The notes under the pieces: generated by a model
Database searches by the model: none
Seen by the model: only the letters and a program-made list of their open reading frames with translations
Told to the model about the DNA's origin: nothing
Position numbers and translations under genes: made by a program
NCBI GenBank assembly: GCA_013365365.1
Contig: JABVXU010000121.1
Location: forward strand, 1 to 64,000
Direction of reading: 5' to 3'
Length of the DNA stretch: 64,000 bases
Source of the DNA: Cruorifilaria tuberocauda
Taxonomy: Eukaryota > Nematoda > Chromadorea > Rhabditida > Onchocercidae
In this document: in pieces, positions 37,437-50,661 of the stretch
Position numbering within the stretch: the first letter of the stretch is position 1
How the letters are laid out: every line of letters begins with the position of its first letter

Positions 37437-38669
37437 TTATTTCAATTTTAAAATTGAATTTGATTGCAATATTCGTTGGTTTGTTTGTTTTTTTTACTTG
37501 TTTATTCGCTCAGGTGCAACTATGCTACAGCTGTTATTATCATACTTTCCCATTCCTCCATCCCTCTCCTTTTCCCCAATTTATCATCGTCCATAATGGA
37601 ATTTTCAAAACATGTGCATTAGATAATTATGAACATGAACATTTTGATCATTCTGATCATTTTTCAGAATTAAATTTGATAAAATCCATTATGTTTAAAT
37701 TTAAAATTGTAAAATATTTTTATTTAAAAAGGCGTATTATTAATCAATATATATGTAACGTAATTGTATCCTTTGCCATCTGTTTTACTTGACAGTTTTC
37801 GTAAATTATACTTTGCTCAAATGTCATTTTATTTTGGACGATTCATTTTCACTCCTGCTTGCGAAGAAATCCAAGCTAAAAATTCCCCTCTGTGCCCATA
37901 CACATCCCCTGCACTGAATAGAATTTTTTGTTCAAATATGATTTTATTGATATAGTTTTAGGGAAAATTCTCAATCAAATTTCAATTCTAATAATTGAGA
38001 TTTACTTGATAAGAATCAAATTGATTAGAATGATTTATCGTGGAAAAAGCTTTTTAAATATCAGTAATGATGGTGTAATTTAACGTAAGATCAAAAATTA
38101 CACGGTGCGCTCTATATGTGTTTAATGTTTTTTTTTTCATTTTTCTGTTCTTTTAGGCTTTTTGTGTACATAATGGTATACTTTATGTCTTTGAACGGTA
38201 CAGTGCCTAAAAATCGTTAGAGGCCTCTGTTTATGATATCTTTCCCCATTAATTTTGTATTGAAATGTCTTTTCTTTCATTTATATCACTGGCAGTAATT
38301 ATTGAAATGAGGCTGTTCTCAATTTGGCCCATATTTTACTCCCTTGTTTTTCATCCTGGGTTTCCTGAAATTTTTTCTTTTTTTGCTTTTTTTATTATAA
38401 TTCTGGTGGATTAATTTGTGAATTGAGTTGTGGAATTTTCCTTATCAATTCTTTCTTTTCTTTTTTTCTTATAAAATTGAACATTTTAAGAGCAAAAGTT
38501 ACTAATTAAAAAAACTGTAAATCAGGAAGATTAATAAGTATAAGCCTCATGTATGAAGATGTTGTATTATTTTGTCCAGTTGTACAGTTAGATCGATTGA
38601 CCGGATGATCGAATGAATTGAGAAGAAAAAGGAATATCTTCTCTTTCCTGTAGGGTATATTTATAAGTC
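37437..38669. other. 3' flank of the ETS gene
   Basis: AT- and T-rich sequence expected to contain the 3' UTR of the ETS gene. Short frames (61-112 codons) are Phe/Ile/Leu-rich and look like chance. No RNA gene was recognised. Confidence 0.45.
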
Positions 38670-39023
38670 ATGTCCGAATATAGAAATATTATTTACCAAG
38701 TTGCCATATATTTTTTGTTATCATTGTTGATTAATTTCATTTTTTTAAAAATAAATTTTTCAATAAAACAAAAAGTGGTTAATTCAATTTATAGAGAAGA
38801 AAAAAACTATATTGAAGCGATATATGATAAAAGTTGCAAACAATATAGCAATAACAGTGTTTACAGGGATAATTCTTTACTCTGTTCTAGCGAGAAAATA
38901 TATCAATTAAACGAAATAAAATTTACGGGAAATAAGCGTGAAGTAGCGAAGGCGTATTTATTTGGAATTGTGGTATCTGATTCTAACATTCGGTTGATTG
39001 TATTTAAATGTCTTCGTTGGTAA
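38670..39023 (+). CDS. Unrecognised 117-codon frame with one membrane segment
   Basis: ATG to TAA, 117 residues. Residues 9-28 or so form a hydrophobic segment (VAIYFLLSLLINFIF), followed by a Lys/Asn/Tyr-rich region with two Cys. The last codons overlap a GTAAAT donor-like site (TTG|GTAAAT), and a TATCAG acceptor follows within 40 bases, so it could be an exon rather than a whole gene. The composition follows the local AT bias. I do not recognise the family. A fragment of an endosymbiont gene is a possibility in filarial genomes, but I saw no specific match. Confidence 0.25.
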   Translation: MSEYRNIIYQVAIYFLLSLLINFIFLKINFSIKQKVVNSIYREEKNYIEAIYDKSCKQYSNNSVYRDNSLLCSSEKIYQLNEIKFTGNKREVAKAYLFGIVVSDSNIRLIVFKCLRW

Positions 39024-42000
39024 ATTTTTTGATTACTTTATGTGTTCTTAATATCAGTAATTTGATAAAAAATGAAATAAAGTTTGGAAAAAGTATGCTT
39101 CCGTAACTCCTTTCACTTCGTGTCCGAATTACCTTTTATGCATTCTAATTGATCAGATTAATGATAGTGAACATTTGCTTCATATCCAAGAAAAGTTTTT
39201 GCAAGTGGAGAAATGAATTAAATTGTCGGTGGTTTGATATTTCAAAAATCAACTAATCACTTGATAGTTTCATTTGATGCTGATTTATTACAATGTACAA
39301 AAAATTTCTAAATATATTTTATATTGAGAAGAATAATTTGCAATCGAGTTATTATGTTTTTCATTTAAATTTTATTGGTAACATTCCTAGGGCTTTTTCA
39401 ATTCACAGATTTGGAAGCATGTGAAATTTGGTGAGCATTTGATTTTCATATAAGAATAAACAGAAGCAAAGCATGATTATCCGATTCATAAAGGTTTATA
39501 ATACCGTGTTATGGACAGAGGAGAATGAACCAAGCTAGGGTACGGTGAATTTGTAAAACAGAGGGATACCATTGATTTGTTGACCGAATGACCATTAACT
39601 GGTACTGTTATGAACCAGTTTCCATCTTTCGTAAATACGCAAAATGAGAGCGACAAGAGATCATTTGATACACAAATATATTTAGCATTATTTCATTTGC
39701 ATAAGATTGTTCACTTCTTCAAAGCCTATCTCATCAAATTATACGGATCTCGATCAAGTTGACAGAACAGTAGAAGAAGCAATAAATAATTGAAGAAGAA
39801 TTTCATTTGCTTATCCATTTCGAGACTCTATATGAATAATGTCCTTGAAATTAGATAATTGGTGATATCGATAAAACTGTAAGCATTAAAATCACTTGGA
39901 TTTTCGCTTACATTGTACAATTTCTTCATCCCATACATGAAGATAAATTCTTCATTGTGTATTGTTATCAATGAATTATAATCTCTTTCATCGTAATAAG
40001 TGTTTAAAGTTTCAACCTATCAAATCTCGATGAGTCGATATAATGCTATAATGCTTTCTTCTATTTATTCAATTTTACTTCAAAAATTTTGTTTCCATCA
40101 AACTATATCATAATTAGCTAATTTATTTACCCGAAATCAATATCGAATTAAAAATATTATTCTCAGGATTATATAGTTAATTTAATTCTATTACTATATC
40201 ACAAAGATGTCGGAGAGTTAAATGTTATGGTGATATTAATTTCTATTTCCTTCCTACAAAAGTATTATGCGATCAGAAACTATCGAGATATAATCAAAAT
40301 TTAGTTTACTTTGATATCAATTAATATATTTTGGAAAGTTAGAAATTAAGATATAATTTCATATTTTCTATATAGCCACTAAACATAACTGAATTAACTA
40401 CCGAAATGGATTTGTTTCGTTAATCAATCCATTTTCTGTGTAGTATACTTATTTATGCTTGGAAAATAGAAATAAAGTGAAATCCAGAAATTATGAAGAG
40501 AGGAAATTTTGACAAATATGAAAGTGTGAAAATGTATGTGAAAATTGTTTAGCAGAAGAAACATGTGATTAGGGCGTTACTTTTACCACAACTATTACTG
40601 CTGCTTTCATCATTTGTTTATTTGTTTATTTTATATTTAGTCAATTACTCTTTTCACTCTAAATGCAGTAGGTAGGGACTACCTTATTGATTTTTAGGTA
40701 TATCCAAAATAAAGTATAAATGTTGAATTCAGAAAGTAGTATCAGCACCAAAAGTTGTTTAAAATAGGTTAAAATTTTAGAGTACTGTATATAATTTTTG
40801 GTATATTTTTTAAGAAGATTAAATTAACTTTGTATTTATTCAAGAATATTAACATTAATATATATTCATAAATGTTATTCAATGTAAGTTGTGCAAATAT
40901 CAGAAGACATCTATACTAAATTATACATGATATATGAAAGCTATTCTATATGTTCTCGAAATTCGGATAAATTCATATTTAATATTTGCCTTAATTTTGA
41001 TGGCTACTTCAAAATGTTTGTTTGCGCTTTAGTTGTTATAAATTCTAAATTTCACATTACCAACACAAACATTTATAATGGCGTAATGATGCTCCCTTTA
41101 CCGAGCCTGTCATCATTTTTCCTAACAAGGCTTCGTCATGTTTTCAATCTAAATACTATGTTCTAAGTAAAACCTAAAAGATTGCTAGTACATTTGCAAA
41201 TTTTATCTTTGTCATAATCAACAATTAGCATTCAAATAAAATAGTTTGTTTATATAATTAGGAGAAAACAATAAATAAATTTTGACAGCACAGAAACGTG
41301 AGAAGCCAAATATGACAAATTTCGCAGAATGCCTTCCAAATAGTTTAAATTATAACAAATATGAAGTAATTTCTCCCTCACTTCAAATAAACAGAAAGTT
41401 AGATTTTCACTTAATGATAAAGATTAATTCGTACATTAAAAGACAATCAAATTAGTCTTAAAATTTTTAAAACGTTTGAAAATTTAATAGCATTCAACAG
41501 GCATTATTCATTTGAATAATCATATCAACAAAACTCTATATGTCTATGAAATTTTCGATTTTCCAATAAAAATTCATAATTTTTTCGGTATCTTCTTTCT
41601 TTTTCATAATAAGGCAATAAAATAAAACATTATTTCATTGCTATTTGAATTTTTTTAAGAATTTCAATAATTTCTCTTTCAGTTTTATTTCATTTCAAAA
41701 TTAATTTAAAATTGCTCCTATCATTTTGCATGTCTGTTTATACATTAGCTATCATTCATTAATTAATTACAGCTATTTCAAACAGAATGAAACAAATTTC
41801 CATCGACCATTTTCACTCTTATAATTTCTCCTTTGATATATCACGAAATGTTTGTTTCATTCTCTTTTCCTCCCATCGATTCCTGTCGTTGTTTATATTT
41901 GTATAGAGAAGTGTTTCGAAGTATTTATAAATATATCGATAATGTATCACTCTGTTGATTCATAAATCTCCTCGCCCTTCCTCCGCCTATCAGTTCCTCT

Positions 42001-43521
42001 AAGTGTCGCTAGTTGTCAATGTGATCTATTGAATGATTTTTCACATTGTGAATTTCTATCGTTAATGTATTAATAAAAATTGTGGTATTTCTTTCTATTT
42101 TCACCTAAAAATTTCAATAATTTTACAAAAATTATTAAAAGGTTATATTTTTAGATTATTAAAGGTTATTAATAGGTTATATTCAGGTGAATGTTTAGAA
42201 TCAATAATGTATTTTACATTTTATGATTGTTGTTGTCATAGAGAAATTTTGGCAATCATATAGATTTTAGGAAAAAATGCTCAATAAATTATCTATTTTT
42301 TTTGATAATTTTAGCTTTTATTTATAAATATACGATTGGTTACGATTCTATCAATTGATTTCCGATAATTTTACTGGAAGGAAAAAAAAGGAAAAAACCA
42401 TATATGAAGAGGAATCGCTCATTCAATATATTCCAGCTTATTATGTTGTTTCTTGTTTAGTAGATCAAGGATAAATTAATAATATGTTTGAAAGGAAAAA
42501 AAGAGAGAAGTTTCTTCAGAATTATCAATACAAAATAGTTGTTATCAATTTTTGATAAAAATGAGAAAAAAAAATGATTTGTTTCAGTCGTTATTTTAAA
42601 CAAAAAAATCCAGCTATGAAAAGAATTTTTTCATTTTCGAAAATTGTATTTTAAATGTAAAAAATTTATACATAACTTTCCGTCAATTTACCATTTCCAC
42701 AACCATCCCTCTAACCAATATAAAAGAATGATTAAAAATGCTTCAATCTTTTCAAGAAAAAAACCATTTACCGAATCAATCCATAAAAAGGATGAGTTTT
42801 TTTAAGTGAAATTTTTTTCTAAAAAAATTATATCTTAAAAAATCTCAATTACATATGCTTTTATTGAATAATGAAAATAATTTTTATGCCTTCTTATCAA
42901 TTATATATTAAAATAAAATATGTTTCTGTTTTCCTTTCTTACCATTTCAAATATCTTGAGAAGCGAGAAAACGTGGGAAACGAGGGAGAAAGAGTCTTCA
43001 ATCGAGGAAGAGCGGGAAACGTGGGAGAATGAGGAGTGAAAGAGGAAAAAGAGGGATAAGAAGTGATTTGTTAATTTGAAAAATTTCCGGTAACATTACA
43101 CAAGAAGGCATTTTTCATTTTCTAACTACGTTGTGAATGATTATGTGAAAACTTGTTCCCCGTCCTCCCATCCGTACCAGGATCTCTTTCTTTTCTCTGC
43201 ACCACACGGGGGAGTAAATTTGATATGAGTTGTAGTAGTGGTTCTTCTATTGATATTTTCTGCACTTGAAGATTATGGGTGAGATATATTGACTAATTTG
43301 CCTCTTTCATTATTTACAACTTATTGTTAACAACAGTTGGCTGAATTTCATTCAATCAATTGATCAAAAAAAGATTTGCTAAAAAGCTGAAAAAAAGGGG
43401 GAAAAAGTCTATTGACTCTAAAAAGATTTTTAATGGAATTCTTCTCTCTGTCGTTTAGATATGAATTTGTTGGAATATATCTTATCAGTTAAAAAGTAAG
43501 TTCATTCAAAGTTCAAACATT

Positions 43522-43645
43522 CATACACACACACACACGCAGACACACAGACACACGCATACAGACACGCAGACACACAGACACACGCATCCAGACACAC
43601 AGACACGCGCATACAGACACACAGACACACAGACACACGCATATC
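43522..43645. repeat. Minisatellite of ACACAG/ACGCAT units
   Basis: Higher-order repeats of about 22-32 bases built from ACACAGACACACGCAT and CAGACACGCAG, about four imperfect copies, preceded by a pure CA run. Confidence 0.85.
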
Positions 43646-44127
43646 AAAGCGCACAACGGGACTGTCTATCTCTTCATTTAGCTGTATTTTGTTGACAAGC
43701 TATTTTTAATCAATCTTCCATTATCATCTAATATTTTTCTCATTCATTATTATATCAGTTGGATATCATATGTATTATTTAAGAAGTAAGTTCAATATTA
43801 ATTAATGTAATAGTATCACTGGGACTTATTAATTGCATTATTCCTGTTCTGGAACATATCGAAACAGTTTCGTAATAGATGGCCAGTAGAAGATGCATTT
43901 TTCTTATCAATAATATCTTGTTTGATAAAATGTCAAATGTTAGGAAGTGATAAGTCATCTGGTATACCGCGCACTTTATCAAAGAAAAGTTATGATAAAG
44001 TGAAGTGAGGTGAAGAGAAATTGGTTCGAAAGGGAAGCCGAAATGGCATCATCTCCAACCTATACAACAACAGGCACACTAACCATTAACGCATACACAC
44101 TACACATTTGATGATAGGCACAGACAG

Positions 44128-44212
44128 ACACGCACATACACATACACACATACACACACACACACATACACACATACACACACACATACACACATACACA
44201 CACACACACATA
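44128..44212. repeat. CA microsatellite
   Basis: ACAC with ATAC interruptions, similar in make-up to the 28.9 kb tract. Confidence 0.9.
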
Positions 44213-45420
44213 CTTCAATATTCATTGATTTCAACGTTCCACGCGTTGACAGCAATTATTTTTGCAAGCGTAGAAAGCTTTTATTTCCAGTATTGTATTT
44301 TTTTTTAGTATAAGAATAATTTTTGAAAATGATTAGATAGATATGATATCAGGAATTATTCCAAGAATTTTACAACTGATAATTTTTTTTCTCGTTAAAT
44401 TAGATGCTAATAATGGATATTCTTCTTCATTTTCCCTTATCATTGAAAATAAGCTTGCATGAGGTGTAAGCAACCCTGTTAGCATCATCGATCCAACGAA
44501 TGGATAAATGAATGAATGAAAAATAGGCTAGTAGCGTTTTCACATATAGTTTGTTTAACCTAATCTAATTCTGACTTTTTATTTATAACATAAAAATATA
44601 AGTATTATTTTATTTCGATAAAATTTTTAAGTATTCATCTTTAGATACTTTTAAAATTACTGCAAATTTTGTTTAAATTCATTCATTCATTTGTTACGGT
44701 TTCATCATTTTTTTTTTCTTGAGAATTTATTTAATACAATAAATGATTGTATGAATAATCGTATAATATTACATTTATTAAAATTTCATGTTCGTGTTAG
44801 TTATTTGGTATTTTAATACTAAATTATCATTTCACTGATAAATATAACTTACAAATAAGGTTTTTTTTTCTCTTTGAAAAGAGAAATAAAAAAAAGGATT
44901 TAGATATTTAAAGTTTTCGACTCTTATTGTATGTTGATCAAATACATAAGAAAAATGAAGAAGTTTATTTTTTATGATTTCCAACGAAATGATGTGCGTG
45001 TAATAGATAGTGTTCCGGAATATTTTAGAAATTGCTAGAAACAGTTGTTTCCTTTTATTAGTTTGTTTATTCGTTTTAATGATTTGCTTGTTTTATTCCT
45101 TCATATTTAATGATTAGAAAGAAATTAGGAAAATGTTGAAAAAGATGATGATATATTTTCTACCTTTTCAACTGTCATTTATTCAAATTTTATTCATATC
45201 AGTTTACAATTAACAAGATAAATTTCATTGAAGATATTTGTTCTAATTGGTCGCTTCTTATCATTGTTGTGTTTTATTCTTTTTCTACGTGGTTTGGTTC
45301 AAGTTTTAATAGTTAATAGTTAAACTCGTAGAGTAGTAAATTATAATAAATTGTTATCGAATCCTTTACGCACAGGATTCTTCGGTGATTTGATCCTTAT
45401 TCGTACGCAAGTAATCAAAA

Positions 45421-47192
45421 ATGTCATCGCCAAGTGCTGGTAAACGACGAATGGATACGGATGTGATAAAGCTGTAAGTTTATGCTCTATAATTTTCCAA
45501 GTTTTTTTCTTTAATTCTTTCATGGAATTTGTTTGGGTGTAGTCATGTGATAACAATAGATCGGTAACTTGCAAAATTATTAGATGATTAAGATGGAGTA
45601 GGAAGAGGCAATCCGCCAAGATATTATTAAGAAACTATATTAAGAAAGAATGAAGAAGAGTTTATAATTCTTCTGCATATCTTATAGCTTTCAAATCAAA
45701 AAATTGACCATTGATTCCTTTCCAATGAAAGTTTATGCAAGGATCGTTATTTCTTCTTTCGAGACTTTTTCTTACATAAAAAAACAATGGATAATACTTC
45801 TCTTCTTTGCATTTCTTTTGCTGTCCCAAAGTTTATCCTTTTTTTCGCTTACAAACTTAAACTTCAAAATAAGCGTAGGAATATGTTTTACATTTTCTTT
45901 TCAAAAAAGACATTCAAGAACTATATTTTGAATATATCTGTTGTATTGCATCTTAATCACTGCAGAATCGAAAGTAAACATGAAGTCACAATCACTGGTG
46001 GAATTAATGAATTTGCTGTGAAGTTTCATGGTCCAAAAGGGAGTAAGTCTTTGTTCTTTTCGGTATTGATATGCAGCGCAGAATATATTAGAGTATTTTT
46101 CCTTCAGTCACCAAATCTTTCACATATTAGAGTACGATGAAATTTATCAAGCATTCAAAACAGGATATGTCATTACAGTGTATGCTGGAAGGCTTACCAT
46201 GCTAACCGTTTGTCATTATAGTGTATGCTGGAAGGCTTACCATGCTAACCGCTCAATTTTCTTACAAACTGAATGTTTTACTTACGCCTATCCATGGGCA
46301 CAAATTTGTAAAAAATCAATTTTTTTGTTTTGAAATTTATCACTTTCAGCTGCTTATGAAGGAGGAGTATGGCGTGTTCGCGTTGATTTACCGGAAAAGT
46401 ACCCCTTCAAGTCTCCATCGATCGGTTTCATGAACCGCATTTATCATCCGAATATCGATGAAGCATCGGGCACTGTTTGCCTTGATGTAATTAACCAAGC
46501 TTGGACTGCTTTATACGGTAATTTCATTTAGTCATGCAAGTAAAAGTAGATGTAGTTATTTTATATACAGTTATTGAGATATAACTATTATTTTAACTTC
46601 TGTAGATCTCGCAAACATTTTCGAATCATTCTTGCCACAGCTACTAACGTATCCTAATCCGACGGATCCACTGAACGGTGATGCCGCTGCATTGTATCTG
46701 CATAAACCTGAGGAATTCAAGAAAAAGTGCCGAGGTTCGTGGTCACAAATTATCGTGAGCTTGGAGTTAAGTGTGAAATATGAGATGTTTGACAAGATAA
46801 TTATTTTCATGCATCTTATCAGGTTGAAAGTATCTTTTCCATCGGCAGACTGTAGAAAGTTTTAGCAAATAAATCAGGAATTGGGAAAAATTCTTTACTT
46901 GTCAGTTCTTGCAATTGCAGAATATGTGCTTAAATATGCTAGTGAGGAAGCTCTGAGAAACTGTATCAATACGGAAGAAGTTAACAAGGAATCCCAGAGC
47001 TCGTCGAGTGAAGATGAATCGAGTTCCACCATCTCTGATTTTACGGAAGGTATATTTTAAATAAAAAACAAACAGTTACGCTAAAAAAATCTAAATGTAA
47101 GGGTAACATTATTCTAGAATTAAGTTTCTTATATATTTTATTTAGCTTTATTTAGTCTATTTGCAGATGAAACACAAGGGATGGAACTTTAG
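45421..47192 (+). CDS. ubc-8: Ubiquitin-conjugating enzyme E2 H (UBE2H/UBC-8)
   Basis: A cytosolic or nuclear E2 that takes ubiquitin from E1 as a thioester and, with the GID/CTLH E3 complex in other animals and yeast, passes it to substrates. Exons: 45421-45473, 45966-46042, 46350-46517, 46606-46734, 46921-47049 and 47167-47192, giving 193 residues (human 183). The start [18 protein letters not shown] is almost identical to human UBE2H. The active Cys is residue 87 in [11 protein letters not shown], and HPN is at 76-78. The acidic tail has Ser-rich stretches and ends DETQGMEL, against DEAQDMEL in human. A plausible trans-splice acceptor (ACGCACAG) ends at 45375. Intron 2 carries a 43-base tandem duplication. 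The gene converges on BCAP31. Confidence 0.97.
46168..46253. repeat. 43-base tandem duplication in ubc-8 intron 2
   Basis: Two copies, 46168-46210 and 46211-46253, are nearly identical around TATGCTGGAAGGCTTACC. They differ at one base in the site TTACAG versus TTATAG and at the copy ends. Confidence 0.9.
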
Positions 47193-48947
47193 TTCGTTGG
47201 TGTATAGCAACATTTATGAATGGTGAAGTCATGGCTTTTCCTGTAGATATTATAATCACTCAAGGAAATTATATACAATTTTGATTTTATTTGTGATGTT
47301 ATGTCAAAAGTTTGCTCTAATATCCTTCACACTATAAGCGTGATATAATGACTTTCAATCCATTCAGAAATCTCTCTAATCTCTTTAAACATGCTTTCCA
47401 TTTACCCAGTTTTCGTACCTGCAAAAAAAAAACATACAAACACCCATCATCAAACTATAAAAAGAAATACCTAAAACTTAAAGCATCCAAAGACAAAAAC
47501 TACAAAAAATATCATAAACGGTATCCAAACTCAAAGTATAATGAAAATGAATCACAACAACTAAACAATAAATATCACGAAAAACAATATCCAAACTAAC
47601 AGCGTTCAGGGCAGTAGCACTAAGTTTACCATTACTTTTGGAAATCTATTTTGAATTATTCATGAAATCGTCCTGGTTGAATACTTATGCTAATCGTCAA
47701 TTGTTGTTGTAAATAATATCCCCAATTGATCATTTGCATGTGGAAAAGTTAGGTAATTTTTAAACTTCTATCTGCAAATTTTAATTCAATTCTTTTCATT
47801 TAATGAATGAACTAGAAGTAACTGAATAGAAATTTGCAGATGATTCAAGAATCACCTTACTGAAATGAAAAATACTCATACTACAATGTGCAGCATCTTT
47901 CAAAAAGTAGCCAAACGTCTCGATTATTTCTGAACTCTTGTGAATCCCACATTTGGATCATAAGGAGGCGTGGGCAAGCTCATCCTCAACGTCTCCAATT
48001 CATCTTTGTTCGTCCCTCATTTGTTAAGAAATTATTCCATGTCCATGTCTAAAAAATGTTTTGAAATATGAAGTAAACTGGTTTTTTTTAATTTCCTAAA
48101 CTCTCCCCACTCCACACACTCCTTTGGGTGTTCAATAAACAGGAATAACACTCATAGGTCATTCATCTTTTTCGCTAAAGTTGTTCGCCTGTATGAAAAG
48201 CCAAAAAATATGTTGTGGGTTACTGCACTTGTTTTACTACACTTGCATGTCATTTTTTGTGAACCAACATTCGCTGAAAATCTAATAACCTATAAGGTCA
48301 ACTGTGCATTGCTTTGTCAGGGTATCTCGACGTGCCAACGAGTTACCGAAACTTTCAACATAAAATTGGCTTCACATAACACTATCTTGTGCAAAACTCG
48401 TCAAAGTTTATTCATGGAACAAATTTACGTAATTGCATTATACAATAATTAAAGACATGAAACCGGAAGTAAACAAGCAAGCAACTGAAATGAAAAATTA
48501 ACAGTGGACGTCTGAAGTCTACTCAACAGACTTGCGCCATAATGAAAATTCACAGACCAATAAATTCGTCTGTAAATCTAACAACAGAATATACGGGTCG
48601 AAGCGTAACCTACCATTAAACGGAAATCACTGAAAAATGAAGAAAACGGAAACACAAAGGGCCGTGAATAAAACAAATGAAGACACTCAAAAAAAATCCG
48701 TGAGAAAAACTTCCGCTTCATAAAAACAACAACTGCAATGGTCCAAGAGCAAGAAATTTAAGATCGACTTTATCTATACTTTTGAGTTATGATTCTCCAT
48801 AATTTTCTGTTACCCACTGACAAAGATTTAAACAAGATTTAGTGTTTACTAAATCTAAAAGTAAGCCAACGGTAATTTTGAAAAAAATAATGAAACCATC
48901 GCATCACATAAAGCGTACGCAGCTGATTACAAGTACAGACAATAACA
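47193..48947. other. Convergent intergenic region between ubc-8 and BCAP31
   Basis: Contains both 3' UTRs. An 83-codon Lys/Tyr/Asn-rich frame (47348-47599) is compositional noise. An 80-codon frame at 48210-48452 starts with a signal-peptide-like segment (see its own entry). Nothing else was seen. Confidence 0.5.
48210..48452 (+). other. Small frame with a signal-peptide-like start
   Basis: 80 codons. The N-terminus MLWVTALVLLHLHVIFCEP resembles a secretion signal with a possible cut after TFA. The mature part has four or five Cys. It lies between two convergent genes with no splice or expression support, so a chance frame in a 3' UTR remains likely. Confidence 0.2.
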
Positions 48948-50661
48948 TCAGTCTTTCTTCTTGTCCTTCTTGTCTCCACCCGCTTTCTAAAAAACATTGC
49001 ATGACTCGGACAGAGTATATTTACTACAATTTCAATCCTTTTTTTTACCACAACCAAAAAAAACTATACAAAAAAATTCTTCGAAAAAACAGCACGGAAA
49101 TTAAAGTCCAGTAATGAATTAAAAGCACAGATAATCGTTAACGTTCAGACACTTCAGTTAAACAAACAAGTTCTCACTTCTTTATCCTTTCAAAACGGAA
49201 TTAACCATTGATATTTAGAGAGATTGAAAAACTTACCTCAGCCTGCTTAAGCAGACTACAAACGCGATCATATTCTCGCCGAAGACCCTCCGCTTGTTCC
49301 TTCATAGCATCTCTGTCCACTTGTGCTGACTTCAGTTCTTCAAAATAAAGACGAAGCATATAACAATCATACTATGAAACGATTCAAAGAAAATGACATG
49401 ATAGATTGCTGTCGTGAGCAGCAATCTACTTATATAACTAAGTCTAATGGGCACTAAGCATCAACATTCAGAATCCGAATACCGAAATGCTGAATATTTT
49501 TCTCATACGAAAACAAAAAAATAGATAAGCAGTACCTTTACCGAGTTCTTCGATCTGTCGTTCTAATTCCGTTTCCCTTTCGTTATCTCCATACTAAAAA
49601 TAAGTAGTCTCAGCTAGTGATATTTAATTCTTTCCTTCAATAAAAAACTGAAAAAGAAGTTGGGACGGAAAGAGAGAGAGAAAGCTGATCTTTTGTTATT
49701 TCAAACGAACCCACAGAATAGGATCATTTGACAATGTCATAATTGTATTAGCTGATATAACTGGAAAGCTGATATAAAATGAATGTCGAATATGAGCAGT
49801 ATCAATATACCCACACTCCATTTAACGAAGAGAATTACACAGTTATTCGTACCATATAAGATTTTGCAGTTTTGGTCGCACTTTCAGCTTGCTTCATTGC
49901 AGCTTCAGCAGCAGCTTCAAGCAATGCTCCACGAGAAAGAAGTGCAACTATCCGCTTGATAACTCTTAAAAAAAATCTCCAAAAAGAGAACAACATGGAT
50001 TCGACATTAACTAAAAAGAAGACACTTCAAGTTCTTGAAATCTTTCAATGTTTTTGAAAGCTAATCATTACATGCTTTGGAATAGAATTTCCAAGATAAA
50101 CAAACAAGAAAAGCAAGAGCGCAAATCCAGAGATGTAGAGATTTCGTTGCGCACGGAAAAGTCGCATATGGACGACATTTTCTGAATCTGCGGTATGACG
50201 AATCGAGGCCTCTATTGCTACTTCGTTCGCATATTTCCGCACTTCTCGAATAGCATCTAAAATCATCCCTTACACTATAAAATTATTGAAAGAAATTATT
50301 GTAGAAAAGCATCTTCCTTGAAAAAGAATACAAACCTAATCTTCTGAAATTGAACATAAGAAAAAAGGGAGAACCTGCAAAAAGAAGCAAAAGGACACAG
50401 AGAGCAGAAATAAAGTAAACATTTGCATGTTTTTCGAACGTTTTCACGATGCGACTTTTGAAGAATTTACTCCACCTGTAAAAAAAATGGATTGGAAAAA
50501 TGTTATCTACACAGTTTCTATATTTTAGAAAATGAAAGATAATGATTTAGATTTTCCAAAATGACTCACAATGATGGGCGAATCCAAGGCAAGAGTAACA
50601 AAAGTACAACCGCTATTTCCACATACAAAATTAGTGCCACGACAAACCATTGAAGCGTCAT
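48948..50661 (-). CDS. BCAP31: B-cell receptor-associated protein 31 homolog (BCAP31)
   Basis: An ER membrane protein that helps sort and export membrane proteins. Exons in reading order: 50661-50570, 50475-50375, 50256-50106, 49964-49853, 49593-49536, 49337-49237 and 48986-48948, giving 217 residues (human 246). The first helix starts MTLQWFVVALILYVEI. The second segment is FISALCVLLLLFA. The signature AIREVRKY and HMRLFRAQRNLYISGF precede the third helix. A cytosolic coiled coil follows, with KQAESATKTAKSYM and AEGLRREYDRVCSLLKQAE. The C-terminus, KKDKKKD, fits the KKXX signal for retrieval to the ER. The splice between exons 3 and 4 was fixed by matching family spacing (GFALLLFLVIKRIVALLS). 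The coiled coil is shorter than in vertebrates. A possible acceptor, TTTTAAG, lies 4 bases before the ATG. Confidence 0.95.

Larger units (their letters stand above)
39024..45370. other. Gene-poor region
   Basis: AT-rich DNA with a purine-rich GC-higher island at 42960-43060, which contains GTGGGAA (42973-42979, the LAG-1/CSL core) and GCGGGAAA (43012-43019, E2F-like). It also holds a minisatellite at 43522-43645 and a CA microsatellite at 44128-44212. No exon with splice support was found. Confidence 0.5.

Noticed and set aside
44015..44040. GGTTCGAA word resembling a tRNA T-arm
   Set aside because: No matching acceptor, D or anticodon stems could be folded around it. The same applies to the copy near 53900 in the MANF intron.
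47348..47599. 83-codon Lys/Tyr/Asn-rich frame
   Set aside because: Low-complexity AT-driven composition in the ubc-8 3' flank, without any domain.
48839..49057. 72-codon minus-strand frame
   Set aside because: It overlaps the true last BCAP31 exon (48986-48948) in a different frame; the KKDKKKD ending in the other frame fits BCAP31.
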